Origin: Rhodanobacter soli
GTDB lineage: Bacteria; Pseudomonadota; Gammaproteobacteria; Xanthomonadales; Rhodanobacteraceae
DNA length: 64,000 nucleotides
Assembly (NCBI RefSeq): GCF_040548735.1
Contig: NZ_JBEPSD010000004.1
Coordinates: 79,295-143,294 of the forward strand
Direction of reading: 5' to 3'
Below the pieces are notes generated by a model, which had not been told where the DNA came from, made no database searches, and was given only the letters and a program-made list of their open reading frames with translations. Positions 8,388 through 18,136 of this stretch are shown here, in pieces; the first letter of the stretch is position 1; each line of letters opens with the position of its first letter. The position numbers and the translations under genes are program-made.

Positions 8388-11107
8388 ACCGCGCGAACGC
8401 CCATGCGAGTCACGCCACGATCGGTTGCGCGCCGCTGCCGGCCTGCAGCGTGCCGGCGCGACGCGAAAAGTTGCGGCTGGCCGGCACGCTCAACGGCATC
8501 GACTACGTCGAGGTCGGCGACGACGGCATCAGCCTGTGCGTGCATTTGTTCGGCGACATCCCGCAAGGCCTCGGCATGGCCAACGTGCGCATCACCGGCG
8601 GCGACCGCATCACCGGGCTGCGCGTGCTCAGCGTGAACCCCGAGCTGGAACCGGACATGCACGACGACGCCTGCCTGCGTGTGCTGCTCGACCGCGAAGG
8701 CGACCACACGGCGTACTGCCTGTGCCTGGTGGATGCGGCTTCCGGCAACGACCCGGCCGGCTGGCTGGTGTATCCCGGTTTCGATCCGCGCTATGCCTGC
8801 GCCACGCTGCACTTCCGCCTGGACTGCGCGAAGACGCTGGATTGCGCGGACGAGGCGCCCTGCGTGAAGGCATCGCCACCGGCGCCGGAGATCAACTACC
8901 TCGCCAAGGACTACGCCAGCTTCCGCCAGCTGTTCCTCGACCGCCTCGCGCTGGACATGCCGGCCTGGCAGGAGCGCCACGTGCCGGACCTCGGCATCGC
9001 GCTGGTGGAGACGCTGGCGTACACCGCCGACTACCTCAGCTACTACCAGGACGCGGTCGCTACCGAGGCCTACCTGGGCACCGCGCGCAAGCGCATCTCG
9101 GTGCGCCGGCATGCGCGGCTGGTCGACTACCGCATGCACGAGGGCTGCAATGCGCGCGCGCTGGTGACGCTGGCCAGCAGCAACGACCTGAGCCTCGAAC
9201 TGGCCAACCTGCTGCTGCTGGCGCCGCCGTCCGGGCCGGGCCATCCGCAACCCGGCGTGATCGACGCGGCCCAGCTCGACACGGCGCGTGCGCAAGGCGC
9301 GCTGATCTACGAGCCGATGCTGCTGGACGGCATGACCACGTTCGACGTGGTCGCCGCGCACAGTGCGATCCGGCTGCACAGCTGGGGCGACGAGCTGTGC
9401 TGCCTGCCGCGCGGCAGCACGCGCGCGACCCTGGTCGACACGGCGCCGCCGGCGCCGCCGGCAGCGACGGATGCCGCCGCGGTCGCGCCGCCGCAGCGCG
9501 CGCTGAAGCTCGCGGCCGGCGACCTGCTTATCTTCGAGGAAGTGCTGGGACCGCAGACCGGCAACCCGGCCGACGCCGATCCCGCGCATCGCCACGCCGT
9601 GCGCCTCACGGACGTCCGGACGTCCGTCGACCCGCTGGACGGCACCCTGCTGCTGGAAGTCGCGTGGGATGCCTGCGACGCACTGCCGTTCGACCTGTGC
9701 CTGTCGGTGCGCACGCCGGCGCCGGACTGCGCCTGGCTGCACGACGTCAGCCTGGCGCGCGGCAACGTGCTGCTGGTCGACCACGGCGAACACGTGCGCG
9801 GGCAGTGCACGTCCACCGCGATCTGCCTGCCCGGCGACAGCGACGGCGATTATCCCGGGCTGACCGCCGCGCTCGCCGCGATGCCGGATGCCTGCACGCG
9901 CTGCGGCACGCTGGCCGAGGACTGCTGGCTGGTGCCGGGTAGCACGCAATACGGCTGCTGCCGTTGCGACGGCGCGGTGCAGGACGTGCGCCGCCCGCCC
10001 GCCGACACCGGCCACGTGTTGCCGGACGCGCCGCTGACCTGGGCCGAACCGTTGCCGCCGCATGCGCCGGTGTGCCGGCTACTGGCGCGCGACCCGCGCC
10101 AGGCGCTGCCGCAGCTCGCCGTCTACGGCGGTGCGCTGGCCGACGTGCTGGTGGCCGGCACGCCCGATCCGCGCTGGCGCTGGCTGCCGCGCCAGGACCT
10201 GCTGGAGAGCGGCCCGGACGATCGCCATTTCGTGGTCGAGGTCGACGACGATGGCGCCGCCCACCTGCGCTTCGGCGACGGCGTGCTGGGCGCGCAGCCG
10301 CAGGCCGGCGACTTCTTCCGCGCCGCCTCGCGCATCGGCAACGGCCCGGCCGGCAACGTGGGCCGCGACAGCATCGTGTGGCTGGCGCTGAAGTCGGGCG
10401 TGCTGTCCGCCGAGCTGCAGCCGCGCAACCCGCTGCCGGCCAGCGGCGGCACCGCGCCGGAGAGCCTGGCCGAAGTGAAGCTGTACGCACCCGGCGCGTT
10501 CCGCGCCAAATCACTCCGCGCAGTCGTCGCCGACGATTACGCGAGGTTCGCCGCGCAGGCGCCGGAGCTGCAGGGCGCCGCTGCCGCGCTGGAGTGGAGC
10601 GGCAGCTGGTACGCGGTCGACGTGATGGTCGACCCGCTGGGCTGCGAGAACCTGCCGTCGGCACTGGCGCGGCGGATCAGGACGCAACTGGAGCGCTACC
10701 GCCGCATCGGACACGACGTCGAGGTGCATGCGGCCTGCTACGTGCCGCTGCGCATCGCACTGTTCGTCTGCGTGCTGCCGGACTTTCTCGTCGCCCACGT
10801 CGAGGCCGAGCTGCGCGACCGCTTCGGCACGGGCCTGCGCCGCGACGGCACGCCCGGCTTCTTCCATCCGGACCGGCTCAGGCTGGGTGCGCCGGTGTTC
10901 GCCAGCGCACTGCTGGCCGAGGCGCAGTCGATCGCCGGCGTGGCCCACGTCGAAGTCACCACGTTGGTCCGCGCCGAGGGCGGCGATGACGGCGTGCCCG
11001 ACGACGGCGTATTGCACCTGGCCGCGCGCGAAATCGCCCAGGTCGACAACGACCCGGACCATCCCGACCACGGCAGCATCAGCTTCGATATGGGAGGTGG
11101 CCGATGA
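8384..11107 (+). CDS. Baseplate J-like protein 1 (Afp11 type)
   Basis: A 907-residue putative baseplate assembly protein. Residues about 165-250 hold the conserved segment seen in eCIS J-like proteins (EINYLAKDYASFRQL, PDLGIALVETLAY, ADYLSYYQD). A J-like domain follows in the C-terminal half (AHLRFGDGVLGAQP, then NVGRDSIVWL). An unusual Cys-rich stretch (CTRCG, EDCW, GCCRCD, about residues 505-530) lies between these parts and could bind a metal. It would form baseplate wedges with the next protein. The Cys-rich insertion is directly visible; its role is unknown. Confidence 0.9.
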   Translation: MNRANAHASHATIGCAPLPACSVPARREKLRLAGTLNGIDYVEVGDDGISLCVHLFGDIPQGLGMANVRITGGDRITGLRVLSVNPELEPDMHDDACLRVLLDREGDHTAYCLCLVDAASGNDPAGWLVYPGFDPRYACATLHFRLDCAKTLDCADEAPCVKASPPAPEINYLAKDYASFRQLFLDRLALDMPAWQERHVPDLGIALVETLAYTADYLSYYQDAVATEAYLGTARKRISVRRHARLVDYRMHEGCNARALVTLASSNDLSLELANLLLLAPPSGPGHPQPGVIDAAQLDTARAQGALIYEPMLLDGMTTFDVVAAHSAIRLHSWGDELCCLPRGSTRATLVDTAPPAPPAATDAAAVAPPQRALKLAAGDLLIFEEVLGPQTGNPADADPAHRHAVRLTDVRTSVDPLDGTLLLEVAWDACDALPFDLCLSVRTPAPDCAWLHDVSLARGNVLLVDHGEHVRGQCTSTAICLPGDSDGDYPGLTAALAAMPDACTRCGTLAEDCWLVPGSTQYGCCRCDGAVQDVRRPPADTGHVLPDAPLTWAEPLPPHAPVCRLLARDPRQALPQLAVYGGALADVLVAGTPDPRWRWLPRQDLLESGPDDRHFVVEVDDDGAAHLRFGDGVLGAQPQAGDFFRAASRIGNGPAGNVGRDSIVWLALKSGVLSAELQPRNPLPASGGTAPESLAEVKLYAPGAFRAKSLRAVVADDYARFAAQAPELQGAAAALEWSGSWYAVDVMVDPLGCENLPSALARRIRTQLERYRRIGHDVEVHAACYVPLRIALFVCVLPDFLVAHVEAELRDRFGTGLRRDGTPGFFHPDRLRLGAPVFASALLAEAQSIAGVAHVEVTTLVRAEGGDDGVPDDGVLHLAAREIAQVDNDPDHPDHGSISFDMGGGR

Positions 11108-14100
11108 GCTGCTGTAGCGCCTGTGGCAGGCATGCCTGCGCCTGCGGTTGCGGCGCGACCGCCGGCACGCCGTTGCCGTTGTACAACCGGCCGGGGCTGT
11201 CCAGCCTTGCGTACCGTGTCGGTACGTACGCCGACTTCCGCGCCACCATGCAGCGCGATCTCAGCGATGCCGCACTGCCGGCGCTGGCCGGACTGCGCAC
11301 GCGCGAGGCGGACGACCCGGCGATGGCGCTGCTCGACGCCTGGGCGGTCGGCGCCGACGTGCTGAGCTTCTATCAGGAACGCATCGCCAACGAAGGCTAC
11401 CTGCGCACTGCCACCGAGCGGCGCTCGGTGCTGGAGCTGGCGCGGCTGGTCGACTACCGCCTGCGCCCCGGCGTGGCCGCCAGCGTCTACCTCGCCTACA
11501 CCGTGGAAAAGGACTCGCCGCCGGTGACCATTCCCGCCGGCGCCCGCGCGCAGTCGGTGCCCGCGCCGGGCGAGCAGATGCAGACCTTCGAGACCGCCGA
11601 GCCGCTGGACGCGCGCTTCGAGTGGAACGCGCTCAGGCCGCGGCTGACCCGGCCGCAGAACATCACGCTCGACAACGTCGCAGGGCTCGGCGAGCTGTGG
11701 ATCGCCGGCACCGCCAGCAACCTCAGGCCGAACGACCGCCTGCTGTTCCTGTTCGGCGACCTCGCCACCGGTGTGCAGGCGATCCGCTTGGTGCGGTCGG
11801 TCGAGGTGCAACAGCAGAGCGGGCGCAGCAAGGTGTTGTTGCAGCCGGTCGAAGCGGCGACGGCGCAGATCGTGGCGGCGGCGAACAAGGCGATCATTGC
11901 GCTGAACGCATCGGCCGCCGGACCCCATCGCGAAAGATGGCTGGAAGGCATCGAATCCGCGCGCAGGGATCTGCTGCTGGGCGGCGACAACGGTGGCAGC
12001 TTCGACGTGCTGATGAATCGCCGGCTGGATGGCATTCCCGCCGGACCGCCAGCCGTCGACGATTTCAAGAGCGCGGTGGATGCGGCGTTCGGCACGGCTC
12101 CGCCGTCCGCCGGGCCGCCGGGCGGCTTCGGCGCGCTGTTCGCCGCGCTGACGCTCACGCCGACCTTGCAACCGGCCAGCCGTTTCCGCCTGCAACGCAA
12201 CGTCGTCAGCGCGCTGGGCAAGGCCAGCGACGTGCGCCCGCAGCTGCTGCTGAATTTCGAGGCGCGGCTGGCCGACAACTTCTACCGCGCCTGGACCAGC
12301 GTGCCGCAGGGCGAGCCTTCGCCGGCGCTGAGCGGCGTCCATGTGCTGCGCGTGGCCGCGCCGCTGTTCGGCTACAACGCGCCGCAAAGCATCTCCATCA
12401 CGCAGACGCCCGATGGCCATGGTGGCTCGACCTCGAAGGTCGCCACCACCGAGCTTTCGCTGGATGAAGATCCGAATGTCGTGCGCCTGGACAATGGCTA
12501 CGACGGTGTGATGGCGGGTAGTTACCTGGTCATCCATCCGTCTGGTGACGTTCCCACGGTGGCGCGGGTGAAGAGCGTGCGGGTTCATCCGCAGCTGAGC
12601 TACGGCATCAGCGGCAAGACCACCGAGATCACGCTGGATGATCCGTCGGTGGATGGCGACTCGGTGGTGTGGCAGGTACCAAGCATGACGGCCTTGCGCA
12701 GCACGCAGGTGCATGCGCAGAGCGAACCGTTGTCGCTGGCCGAGCTGACCATCGCCGACACGGTCGGCCGGGTTGCCGATGACGGTGCATCGCGCACGAC
12801 CAGCGACAGCGCCACCCGGCTCACCCTCGACAGCGCCGTCGACGGCCTCAAGGCCGGTCGCTGGGTGATCGTGGAAGGCCGGCGCAGCGACGTGCCGGGT
12901 ACCGATGCGGTGAGCGCCGCCGAGCTGGTGATGCTGGCCGCGGTGGAGCAGGGCGCGGATGCGGATCTGCCGGGCGACACCGTGCACAGCACCCTGGTGT
13001 TCGCCAACCAGGGCCTGGCATACAGCTACGTGCGCGACAGCGTGGCGGTGCATGCCAACGTGGTGCGCGCCAGCCATGGCGAGACGCGCAACGAGGTGCT
13101 CGGCAGCGGCAGTGGCGCGTCGTCGATGCAGGCGTTCGTGCTGAAGCAGTCGCCACTGACCTGGGTTTCCGCCGCCACCGTCGACGGCGTGCAGAGCACG
13201 CTCACGCTGCGCGTCAACGGCATGCAGTGGCACGAGACGCGCAACCTCGCCTTCGCCGGCGCGGCCGGGCGCAACTTCGTCACCGCCACCGACGACGACG
13301 GCAAGACCACCGTGCAGTTCGGCGACGGCATGCACGGCGCGCGGCTGCCCGCCGGCGTCGAGAACATCGTCGCCACCTACCGCAACGGCATCGGCACGCC
13401 GGGCAACGTGCGCGCGGGGCAGGTCAGCCTGCTGGCGACCCGGCCGCTCGGCGTCAAGGACGTGGTCAACCCGCTGCGCGCCTCCGGCGGCGCCGACGCG
13501 GAGACGCGCAACCAGGCGCGCCGCAACGCGCCGCTGGCGGTGCTGGCGCTGGACCGGCTGGTCTCGGTGGCGGACTACGCCGACTTCGCACGCACGTTCG
13601 GCGGCGTCGGCAAGGCGGCGGCGGTCAAGCTGGGCAGCCTGGTGCAGGTCACCATAGCCGGCGCCGCCGATGCGCCGATCGATGCCACCTCCGACCTCTA
13701 CCGCAACCTGCTGCAGGCGTTGCAGCAGTACGGCGATCCCTCGCTGCCCGTGCGCCTGGGCGTGCGCGAGCTGCTGGCGCTGACCGTGAGCGCGAAGGTG
13801 GGGCTGTTGCCGGACTTCGCGTGGGAGTCGGTCGAGCCGGCCGTGCGCGCGGCGCTGCTGGATGCGTTCGGCTTCGAGCGGCGCCTGCTGGCGCAGAACG
13901 TCTATCTCAGCGAACTGGTTGCCTGCATGCAGGCGGTGCGCGGCGTGGCCTGGGTCGACGTGGACGCGTTCGGCAGCCTCGACGAGGCGACCCTGCTGGC
14001 CGGCTTCGGCGCCGGCGGCGACAACGGCAAGGGTGGCGATGGCGCCGCGTTGACGAGCCACGTCGCCGTCACGACCGCGACGACGACGGTGCCGCCGCGC

Positions 14101-14214
14101 GTGCAGGTGCTTCCTGCCCGCTACGACGACAACGGCATGCTGCGCCCGGCGCAACTGGCCTATCTGCCGCCGAACGTCCCCGACACCTTGCTGCTGCAGG
14201 AGGCCACGCCATGA
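11104..14214 (+). CDS. Baseplate J-like protein 2 (putative baseplate assembly protein)
   Basis: A 1036-residue protein overlapping the previous gene by ATGA. The N-terminus is Cys-rich (SCCSACGRHACACGCG). It is followed by the eCIS baseplate signature (YNRPGLSSLAYRVGTYADF, then DDPAMALLDAWAVGADVLSFYQE). The C-terminal third has the J-like domain (TTVQFGDGMHGARLP, GTPGNVRAGQVSLLA, VVNPLRASGGADAE). It belongs with the long J-like proteins that form the wedge in Afp/MAC baseplates. Length is in the usual range for this class. The Cys-rich head looks like a metal site and has no assigned function. Confidence 0.9.
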   Translation: MSCCSACGRHACACGCGATAGTPLPLYNRPGLSSLAYRVGTYADFRATMQRDLSDAALPALAGLRTREADDPAMALLDAWAVGADVLSFYQERIANEGYLRTATERRSVLELARLVDYRLRPGVAASVYLAYTVEKDSPPVTIPAGARAQSVPAPGEQMQTFETAEPLDARFEWNALRPRLTRPQNITLDNVAGLGELWIAGTASNLRPNDRLLFLFGDLATGVQAIRLVRSVEVQQQSGRSKVLLQPVEAATAQIVAAANKAIIALNASAAGPHRERWLEGIESARRDLLLGGDNGGSFDVLMNRRLDGIPAGPPAVDDFKSAVDAAFGTAPPSAGPPGGFGALFAALTLTPTLQPASRFRLQRNVVSALGKASDVRPQLLLNFEARLADNFYRAWTSVPQGEPSPALSGVHVLRVAAPLFGYNAPQSISITQTPDGHGGSTSKVATTELSLDEDPNVVRLDNGYDGVMAGSYLVIHPSGDVPTVARVKSVRVHPQLSYGISGKTTEITLDDPSVDGDSVVWQVPSMTALRSTQVHAQSEPLSLAELTIADTVGRVADDGASRTTSDSATRLTLDSAVDGLKAGRWVIVEGRRSDVPGTDAVSAAELVMLAAVEQGADADLPGDTVHSTLVFANQGLAYSYVRDSVAVHANVVRASHGETRNEVLGSGSGASSMQAFVLKQSPLTWVSAATVDGVQSTLTLRVNGMQWHETRNLAFAGAAGRNFVTATDDDGKTTVQFGDGMHGARLPAGVENIVATYRNGIGTPGNVRAGQVSLLATRPLGVKDVVNPLRASGGADAETRNQARRNAPLAVLALDRLVSVADYADFARTFGGVGKAAAVKLGSLVQVTIAGAADAPIDATSDLYRNLLQALQQYGDPSLPVRLGVRELLALTVSAKVGLLPDFAWESVEPAVRAALLDAFGFERRLLAQNVYLSELVACMQAVRGVAWVDVDAFGSLDEATLLAGFGAGGDNGKGGDGAALTSHVAVTTATTTVPPRVQVLPARYDDNGMLRPAQLAYLPPNVPDTLLLQEATP

Positions 14215-16445
14215 CTGCGCGTCCGGATCGGCTGTACGACCTGCTGCCGGTGGTCTACCGCATGCGCGATGCGGAGCAGGGTTACCCGCTGCGCGATTTT
14301 CTGCGCGTGCTGTCGAGCCAGGCCGACGTGCTCGAGCAGGACATCGCCCGGCTGTACGACAACTGGTTCATCGAGACCTGCGACGACTGGGTGGTGCCCT
14401 ACCTCGGCGACCTGCTCGGCTACACCTTGTTGCCCGAGGCGGCCACGCTGGGCGAGGACGGCCGCCGCGACGCCAGCCTCGGCCGCGTGCTGGCACCGCG
14501 CGCCGACGTGGCGAACACGATCGACGCGCGCCGGCGCAAGGGCACGCTGTCGCTGCTGGAAGACCTGTCCCGCGACGCGGCGGGCTGGCCGGCGCGCGCG
14601 GTGGAGTTCTACCGCCGGCTCGGCTGGATGCAGCATCTCGACCACCCGCATCCGCAGCGCGGCGGCACGGCCGACCTGCGCGATCCGGGGCGGCTGCAAC
14701 GGCTCGGCTGGGCGAACGGCGCGTTCGATCCGTTCGCGCACAGTGTCGACCTGCGGCGCATGGGCAGCCGGCATCGGCACGGCCGCCACAACATCTCCGC
14801 GGTCGGCGTGTTCGCCTGCCGCCTGCGCAGCTACCCGGTGAACTGCACGCCGGCATACTGCATCGAGGAACGCGGCCCGCAGTGCTTCAGCTTCAGCGTG
14901 CTCGGCAACGACACGCCGCTGTTCCAGCGTCCGGTCGCGGAAACCGAACCCACGCACATCGCCGACGAGCGCAACCTGCCACTGCCGCTGCGCCGCTGGC
15001 GTTTCGCCGAGCGCGGTCCATTGGCCGACTACGCCAGCGTGTCGGCCGAACTCTACGGCGACGGCCGCAGCGTGCAGGTGTGGGCGCCGGACTGGCCGGC
15101 GAAAGGCCAGGGCGTGCCGGTGCCGCGCGATGCGCTGATCCCGGCCGACCTGTCCGGCTGGCGCGGCCAGGTGCCGCGCGGGCGCGTGGCGCTCGACCCC
15201 GAGCGCGGCCGCCTGATGTTCCCGGCCAACCAGCGGCCGAAGCGCGGCGTGTGGGTGAGCTACCAGTACGGCTTCGCCGCCGACCTCGGTGGCGGCGAGT
15301 ACGCGCGGGTCACGCCGGAGTTGGAAGGCGCCACCCGCTATGTGGTGCATGCCACCTTGCCGGGTCGCGCGGCGAGCGGCAACTGGCCGGCCGGCCACTT
15401 CGGCAGCATCGCCGACGCGCTGACGGCGTGGGTGCAGGCCAAGGCGACCACGCCGGCGCTGCGCGCGCTGGTGATCGAGCTGGCCGAAAGCGGCGTGTAC
15501 GAGGGCAGCATCGACCTGCAGCTCGATGCGGGCGAGGCGATCCAGCTGCGTGCCGCCGAACGCACGCGGCCGGTGCTGCGCCTGCTCGATGTGCGTGCCA
15601 GCCAGCCGGACGCGCTCAGCGTCAGTGGCCGCGCCGGCAGCCGCGTGCTGCTGGACGGCCTGCTGGTCGTGGGCCGCGGCATCGAGGTGCACGGGCCGGG
15701 CGACGAGGCCGCCACGGACGACGACCTGTGCGAGCTGCTGATCCGCCACTGCACCCTCGTGCCTGGCTGGGCACTGCACTGCGACTGCGACCCGAAGCGT
15801 CCGGGCGAACCCAGCATCACCCTCGACGGCACGCGCGCGGCGCTGCGCGTCGAGCACAGCATCCTCGGCGCGATCGCCGTGATCAGCCCCGAGCGCCGCG
15901 GCGAGCCACCGCCGCTGGAACTGTGCGACAGCATCCTCGACGCCACCGGCATGGAGCGCGTGGCGCTGGGTGCGCCGGACGAGGCGGTGGCCTATGTCGA
16001 GGCCAGCTTCCGCCGCTGCACGGTGATCGGCGAAGTGCAGGCGCATGGCATCGCGCTGGCCGAGGATTCGATCTTCGCCAGCCCGCTGCGCGTGCTGCGC
16101 CGGCAGCAGGGCTGCGTGCGCTTCTGCTACGTGGCGCACGGTTCGCGCACGCCGCGTCGTTTCCATTGCCAGCCCGACCTGGCGCTGGCCGCGGTCGCCG
16201 CGGCCGATCGCGCGCACGAACGGCTGCGCGTGATGCCGCAGTTCCGCAGCCGGCGCTACGGCACGCCGCACTACCTGCGCCTGGCCGACGGCTGTTGCGT
16301 GGAAATCCGCAGCGGCGCGTCCGACCGTTCGGCGATGGGCGTCTACCACGACCTGTACGAACCGCAGCGCGAGGCGAACCTCGCGGCGCGGCTGGCCGAA
16401 TACGTTCCGGCGGGCACGGACGCCGGCATTCTTTTCGCGAATTAG
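14211..16445 (+). CDS. Phage tail protein I-like baseplate protein with beta-helix-like C-terminus
   Basis: A 744-residue protein starting at ATG 14211 (ATGA overlap); the frame is open far upstream but overlaps the J-like gene. The N-terminus (LYDLLPVVYRMRDAEQG, LRDFLRVLSSQADVLEQD, DDWVVPYLGDLLGY, ANTIDARRRKGT) matches the tail-protein-I domain of eCIS clusters. Residues from about 395 on are a repetitive beta-rich region (LIRHCTLVPGW, VEHSILGAI, LCDSILDATG, FRRCTVIGE) resembling a right-handed parallel beta-helix, as in pectate-lyase-like folds. This part may be a fibre or carbohydrate-binding element. Confidence 0.82.
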   Translation: MTARPDRLYDLLPVVYRMRDAEQGYPLRDFLRVLSSQADVLEQDIARLYDNWFIETCDDWVVPYLGDLLGYTLLPEAATLGEDGRRDASLGRVLAPRADVANTIDARRRKGTLSLLEDLSRDAAGWPARAVEFYRRLGWMQHLDHPHPQRGGTADLRDPGRLQRLGWANGAFDPFAHSVDLRRMGSRHRHGRHNISAVGVFACRLRSYPVNCTPAYCIEERGPQCFSFSVLGNDTPLFQRPVAETEPTHIADERNLPLPLRRWRFAERGPLADYASVSAELYGDGRSVQVWAPDWPAKGQGVPVPRDALIPADLSGWRGQVPRGRVALDPERGRLMFPANQRPKRGVWVSYQYGFAADLGGGEYARVTPELEGATRYVVHATLPGRAASGNWPAGHFGSIADALTAWVQAKATTPALRALVIELAESGVYEGSIDLQLDAGEAIQLRAAERTRPVLRLLDVRASQPDALSVSGRAGSRVLLDGLLVVGRGIEVHGPGDEAATDDDLCELLIRHCTLVPGWALHCDCDPKRPGEPSITLDGTRAALRVEHSILGAIAVISPERRGEPPPLELCDSILDATGMERVALGAPDEAVAYVEASFRRCTVIGEVQAHGIALAEDSIFASPLRVLRRQQGCVRFCYVAHGSRTPRRFHCQPDLALAAVAAADRAHERLRVMPQFRSRRYGTPHYLRLADGCCVEIRSGASDRSAMGVYHDLYEPQREANLAARLAEYVPAGTDAGILFAN

Positions 16446-16455
16446 GAGATCGACC

Positions 16456-18084
16456 ATGAAAGGCGACTTCGCACGCGTCAGCTTCGACCCGACCCTGCAC
16501 TACAGCCAGGTGTTCCAGCAGCAGGGACGCGTGCTGCTGGAGGCGGACTGGAACGAACAGGCGCACATCCAGCTGCATCTGCTGCGCACCCTGGTGCGCG
16601 ACCTGGTCGGCCCGTGCTGGGCGGCAGGCGGCGGTTTCGCCATCACCGGCAGCACCACCAACGCCGACGGCAGCAGCAAGCCGCTGCCGCTGACCGACTG
16701 GCAGCTGGCGCCGGGGCATTTCTACGTCGACGGCATCCTGTGCGTGAACGAAGCCGTGTGCACGCTGGCGCAGCAACCGTACGCGCCCACACCGGACTTC
16801 GGCGTGGCCGACGGCAAGAGCGGCTTCGAGAACCCGCCGGCGGGTTTTGCGCTGTGGCTCGACGTGTGGGAGCGGCATCTGTGCGCGGTGGAAGCGCCGC
16901 GCATCGCCGACGTGGCGCTGGACGGCGTCGACACCGCCTCGCGCGCGCAGGTGGTATGGCAGCTGCGCATGCTCGACCAGCCGCGGGCGCAACAGCAGCT
17001 CGACGACGTCGCCGCGGCACTGAAGACGCGCCAGGATGCCGCCGGCAACCCGGCCGACGTCGCTGCGGTCAAGCAGCAGATCGCCGAGGTGGCCAAGCTG
17101 CGCAAGAGCCTCGATGGGAACGGCCAGGCCAACGCTTCACCCTGCGCGATGCTGCGCCAGTTGCTCGGTGCGCGCGCGGCGTATGCGCTGCCGCGGCTGC
17201 GCGCGGAACTGGGGCCGCAGGAATCCGACAACGATCCCTGCGTGATCGCCGCCGACGCGCGCTACCGCGGCTGCGAGAACCAGCTGTACCGGGTCGAGAT
17301 CCACCGGGGCGGGCCGGCCGGCACGGCCAGCTTCAAGTGGTCGCGCGAGAACGGCTCGGTGGTGTTCGCGGTCACGCGCAGCGACCTCGGCGCAGCGGCA
17401 GACGACGGCAGCGCGCAGCTGACGGTGACGCTGGTCCGGCTCGGCCGCGATGCCCGGCTCGGGCTGGCGGCGAACGACTGGGTCGAACTGGTCGATGACC
17501 GCTACACGCTGGGGCAGCGCGCGTACCCGCTGCTGCAGGTGATCGCGGTCGACCTGGCAAGCTGCAGCGTCACCCTGAACGTGCCGAAGAACACCACGCC
17601 GTGGCCGTTGGACGACGACCCGCGCCGACATCCGCTGCTGCGTCGCTGGGATCAGCGCGAGGCGGTGAATGCGCAAGGCGTGCAGGCCGTGGCCGAAGGC
17701 GCGCCGATCGCGCTGGAGGACGGCATCCAGGTCAGCTTCGAAGCGGGCGGGCTGTATGCCATCGGCGACTACTGGCTGATTCCCGCGCGAGTGGCCGGCA
17801 ACGGCCTGCTCGACTGGCCGATGAGCGGCACGGCGCCCGCTGCGCTGCCGCCGCGCGGATTGCATCACCACGCGGTGCTCGGCGTCACCGGCGACAACGC
17901 CGCCTACGACGAATGCTGCTGCCGCTTCGACAGCCTGTGCGAGTTGCTGCGCGCCTCGTCCAAGACGCACGGCCACGACCTGCTCACCGCGCCCGCGGTG
18001 GGCGCCGCCAAGTCCACGGCGGCGGCCGGCAGCGCCAAGCGCAAGCGGACGCGCGCCAAGCCGGCGAAGCCCGGCAATCCCTGA
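16456..18084 (+). CDS. DUF6519 protein of eCIS cluster
   Basis: A 542-residue protein, preceded by AGGAG. The N-terminus (MKGDFARVSFDPTLHYSQV, QGRVLLEADWNEQ) is the DUF6519 signature found in eCIS clusters beside the tail-I-like gene. The middle contains FKWSRENGSVVFAV and a WLD-type segment. The last 30 residues are rich in Lys, Ala and Arg (KRKRTRAKPAK). The role is probably structural, perhaps a fibre-associated or baseplate-periphery component, but no function has been assigned that I can name. It ends the compact structural operon; 52 nt separate it from the lipase-like gene. Confidence 0.8.
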   Translation: MKGDFARVSFDPTLHYSQVFQQQGRVLLEADWNEQAHIQLHLLRTLVRDLVGPCWAAGGGFAITGSTTNADGSSKPLPLTDWQLAPGHFYVDGILCVNEAVCTLAQQPYAPTPDFGVADGKSGFENPPAGFALWLDVWERHLCAVEAPRIADVALDGVDTASRAQVVWQLRMLDQPRAQQQLDDVAAALKTRQDAAGNPADVAAVKQQIAEVAKLRKSLDGNGQANASPCAMLRQLLGARAAYALPRLRAELGPQESDNDPCVIAADARYRGCENQLYRVEIHRGGPAGTASFKWSRENGSVVFAVTRSDLGAAADDGSAQLTVTLVRLGRDARLGLAANDWVELVDDRYTLGQRAYPLLQVIAVDLASCSVTLNVPKNTTPWPLDDDPRRHPLLRRWDQREAVNAQGVQAVAEGAPIALEDGIQVSFEAGGLYAIGDYWLIPARVAGNGLLDWPMSGTAPAALPPRGLHHHAVLGVTGDNAAYDECCCRFDSLCELLRASSKTHGHDLLTAPAVGAAKSTAAAGSAKRKRTRAKPAKPGNP

Positions 18085-18136
18085 GTGCACCGCGCCTCAG
18101 CCCCGGCATCCGAATCATGGCCAAGGAAACTGTCCG

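Noticed and set aside
10738..14154. 1138-codon open frame on the minus strand
   Set aside because: It is antisense to the J-like baseplate genes; its product is rich in Arg, His, Gln and Ala with no fold-like pattern, as expected for a shadow frame in GC-rich DNA.
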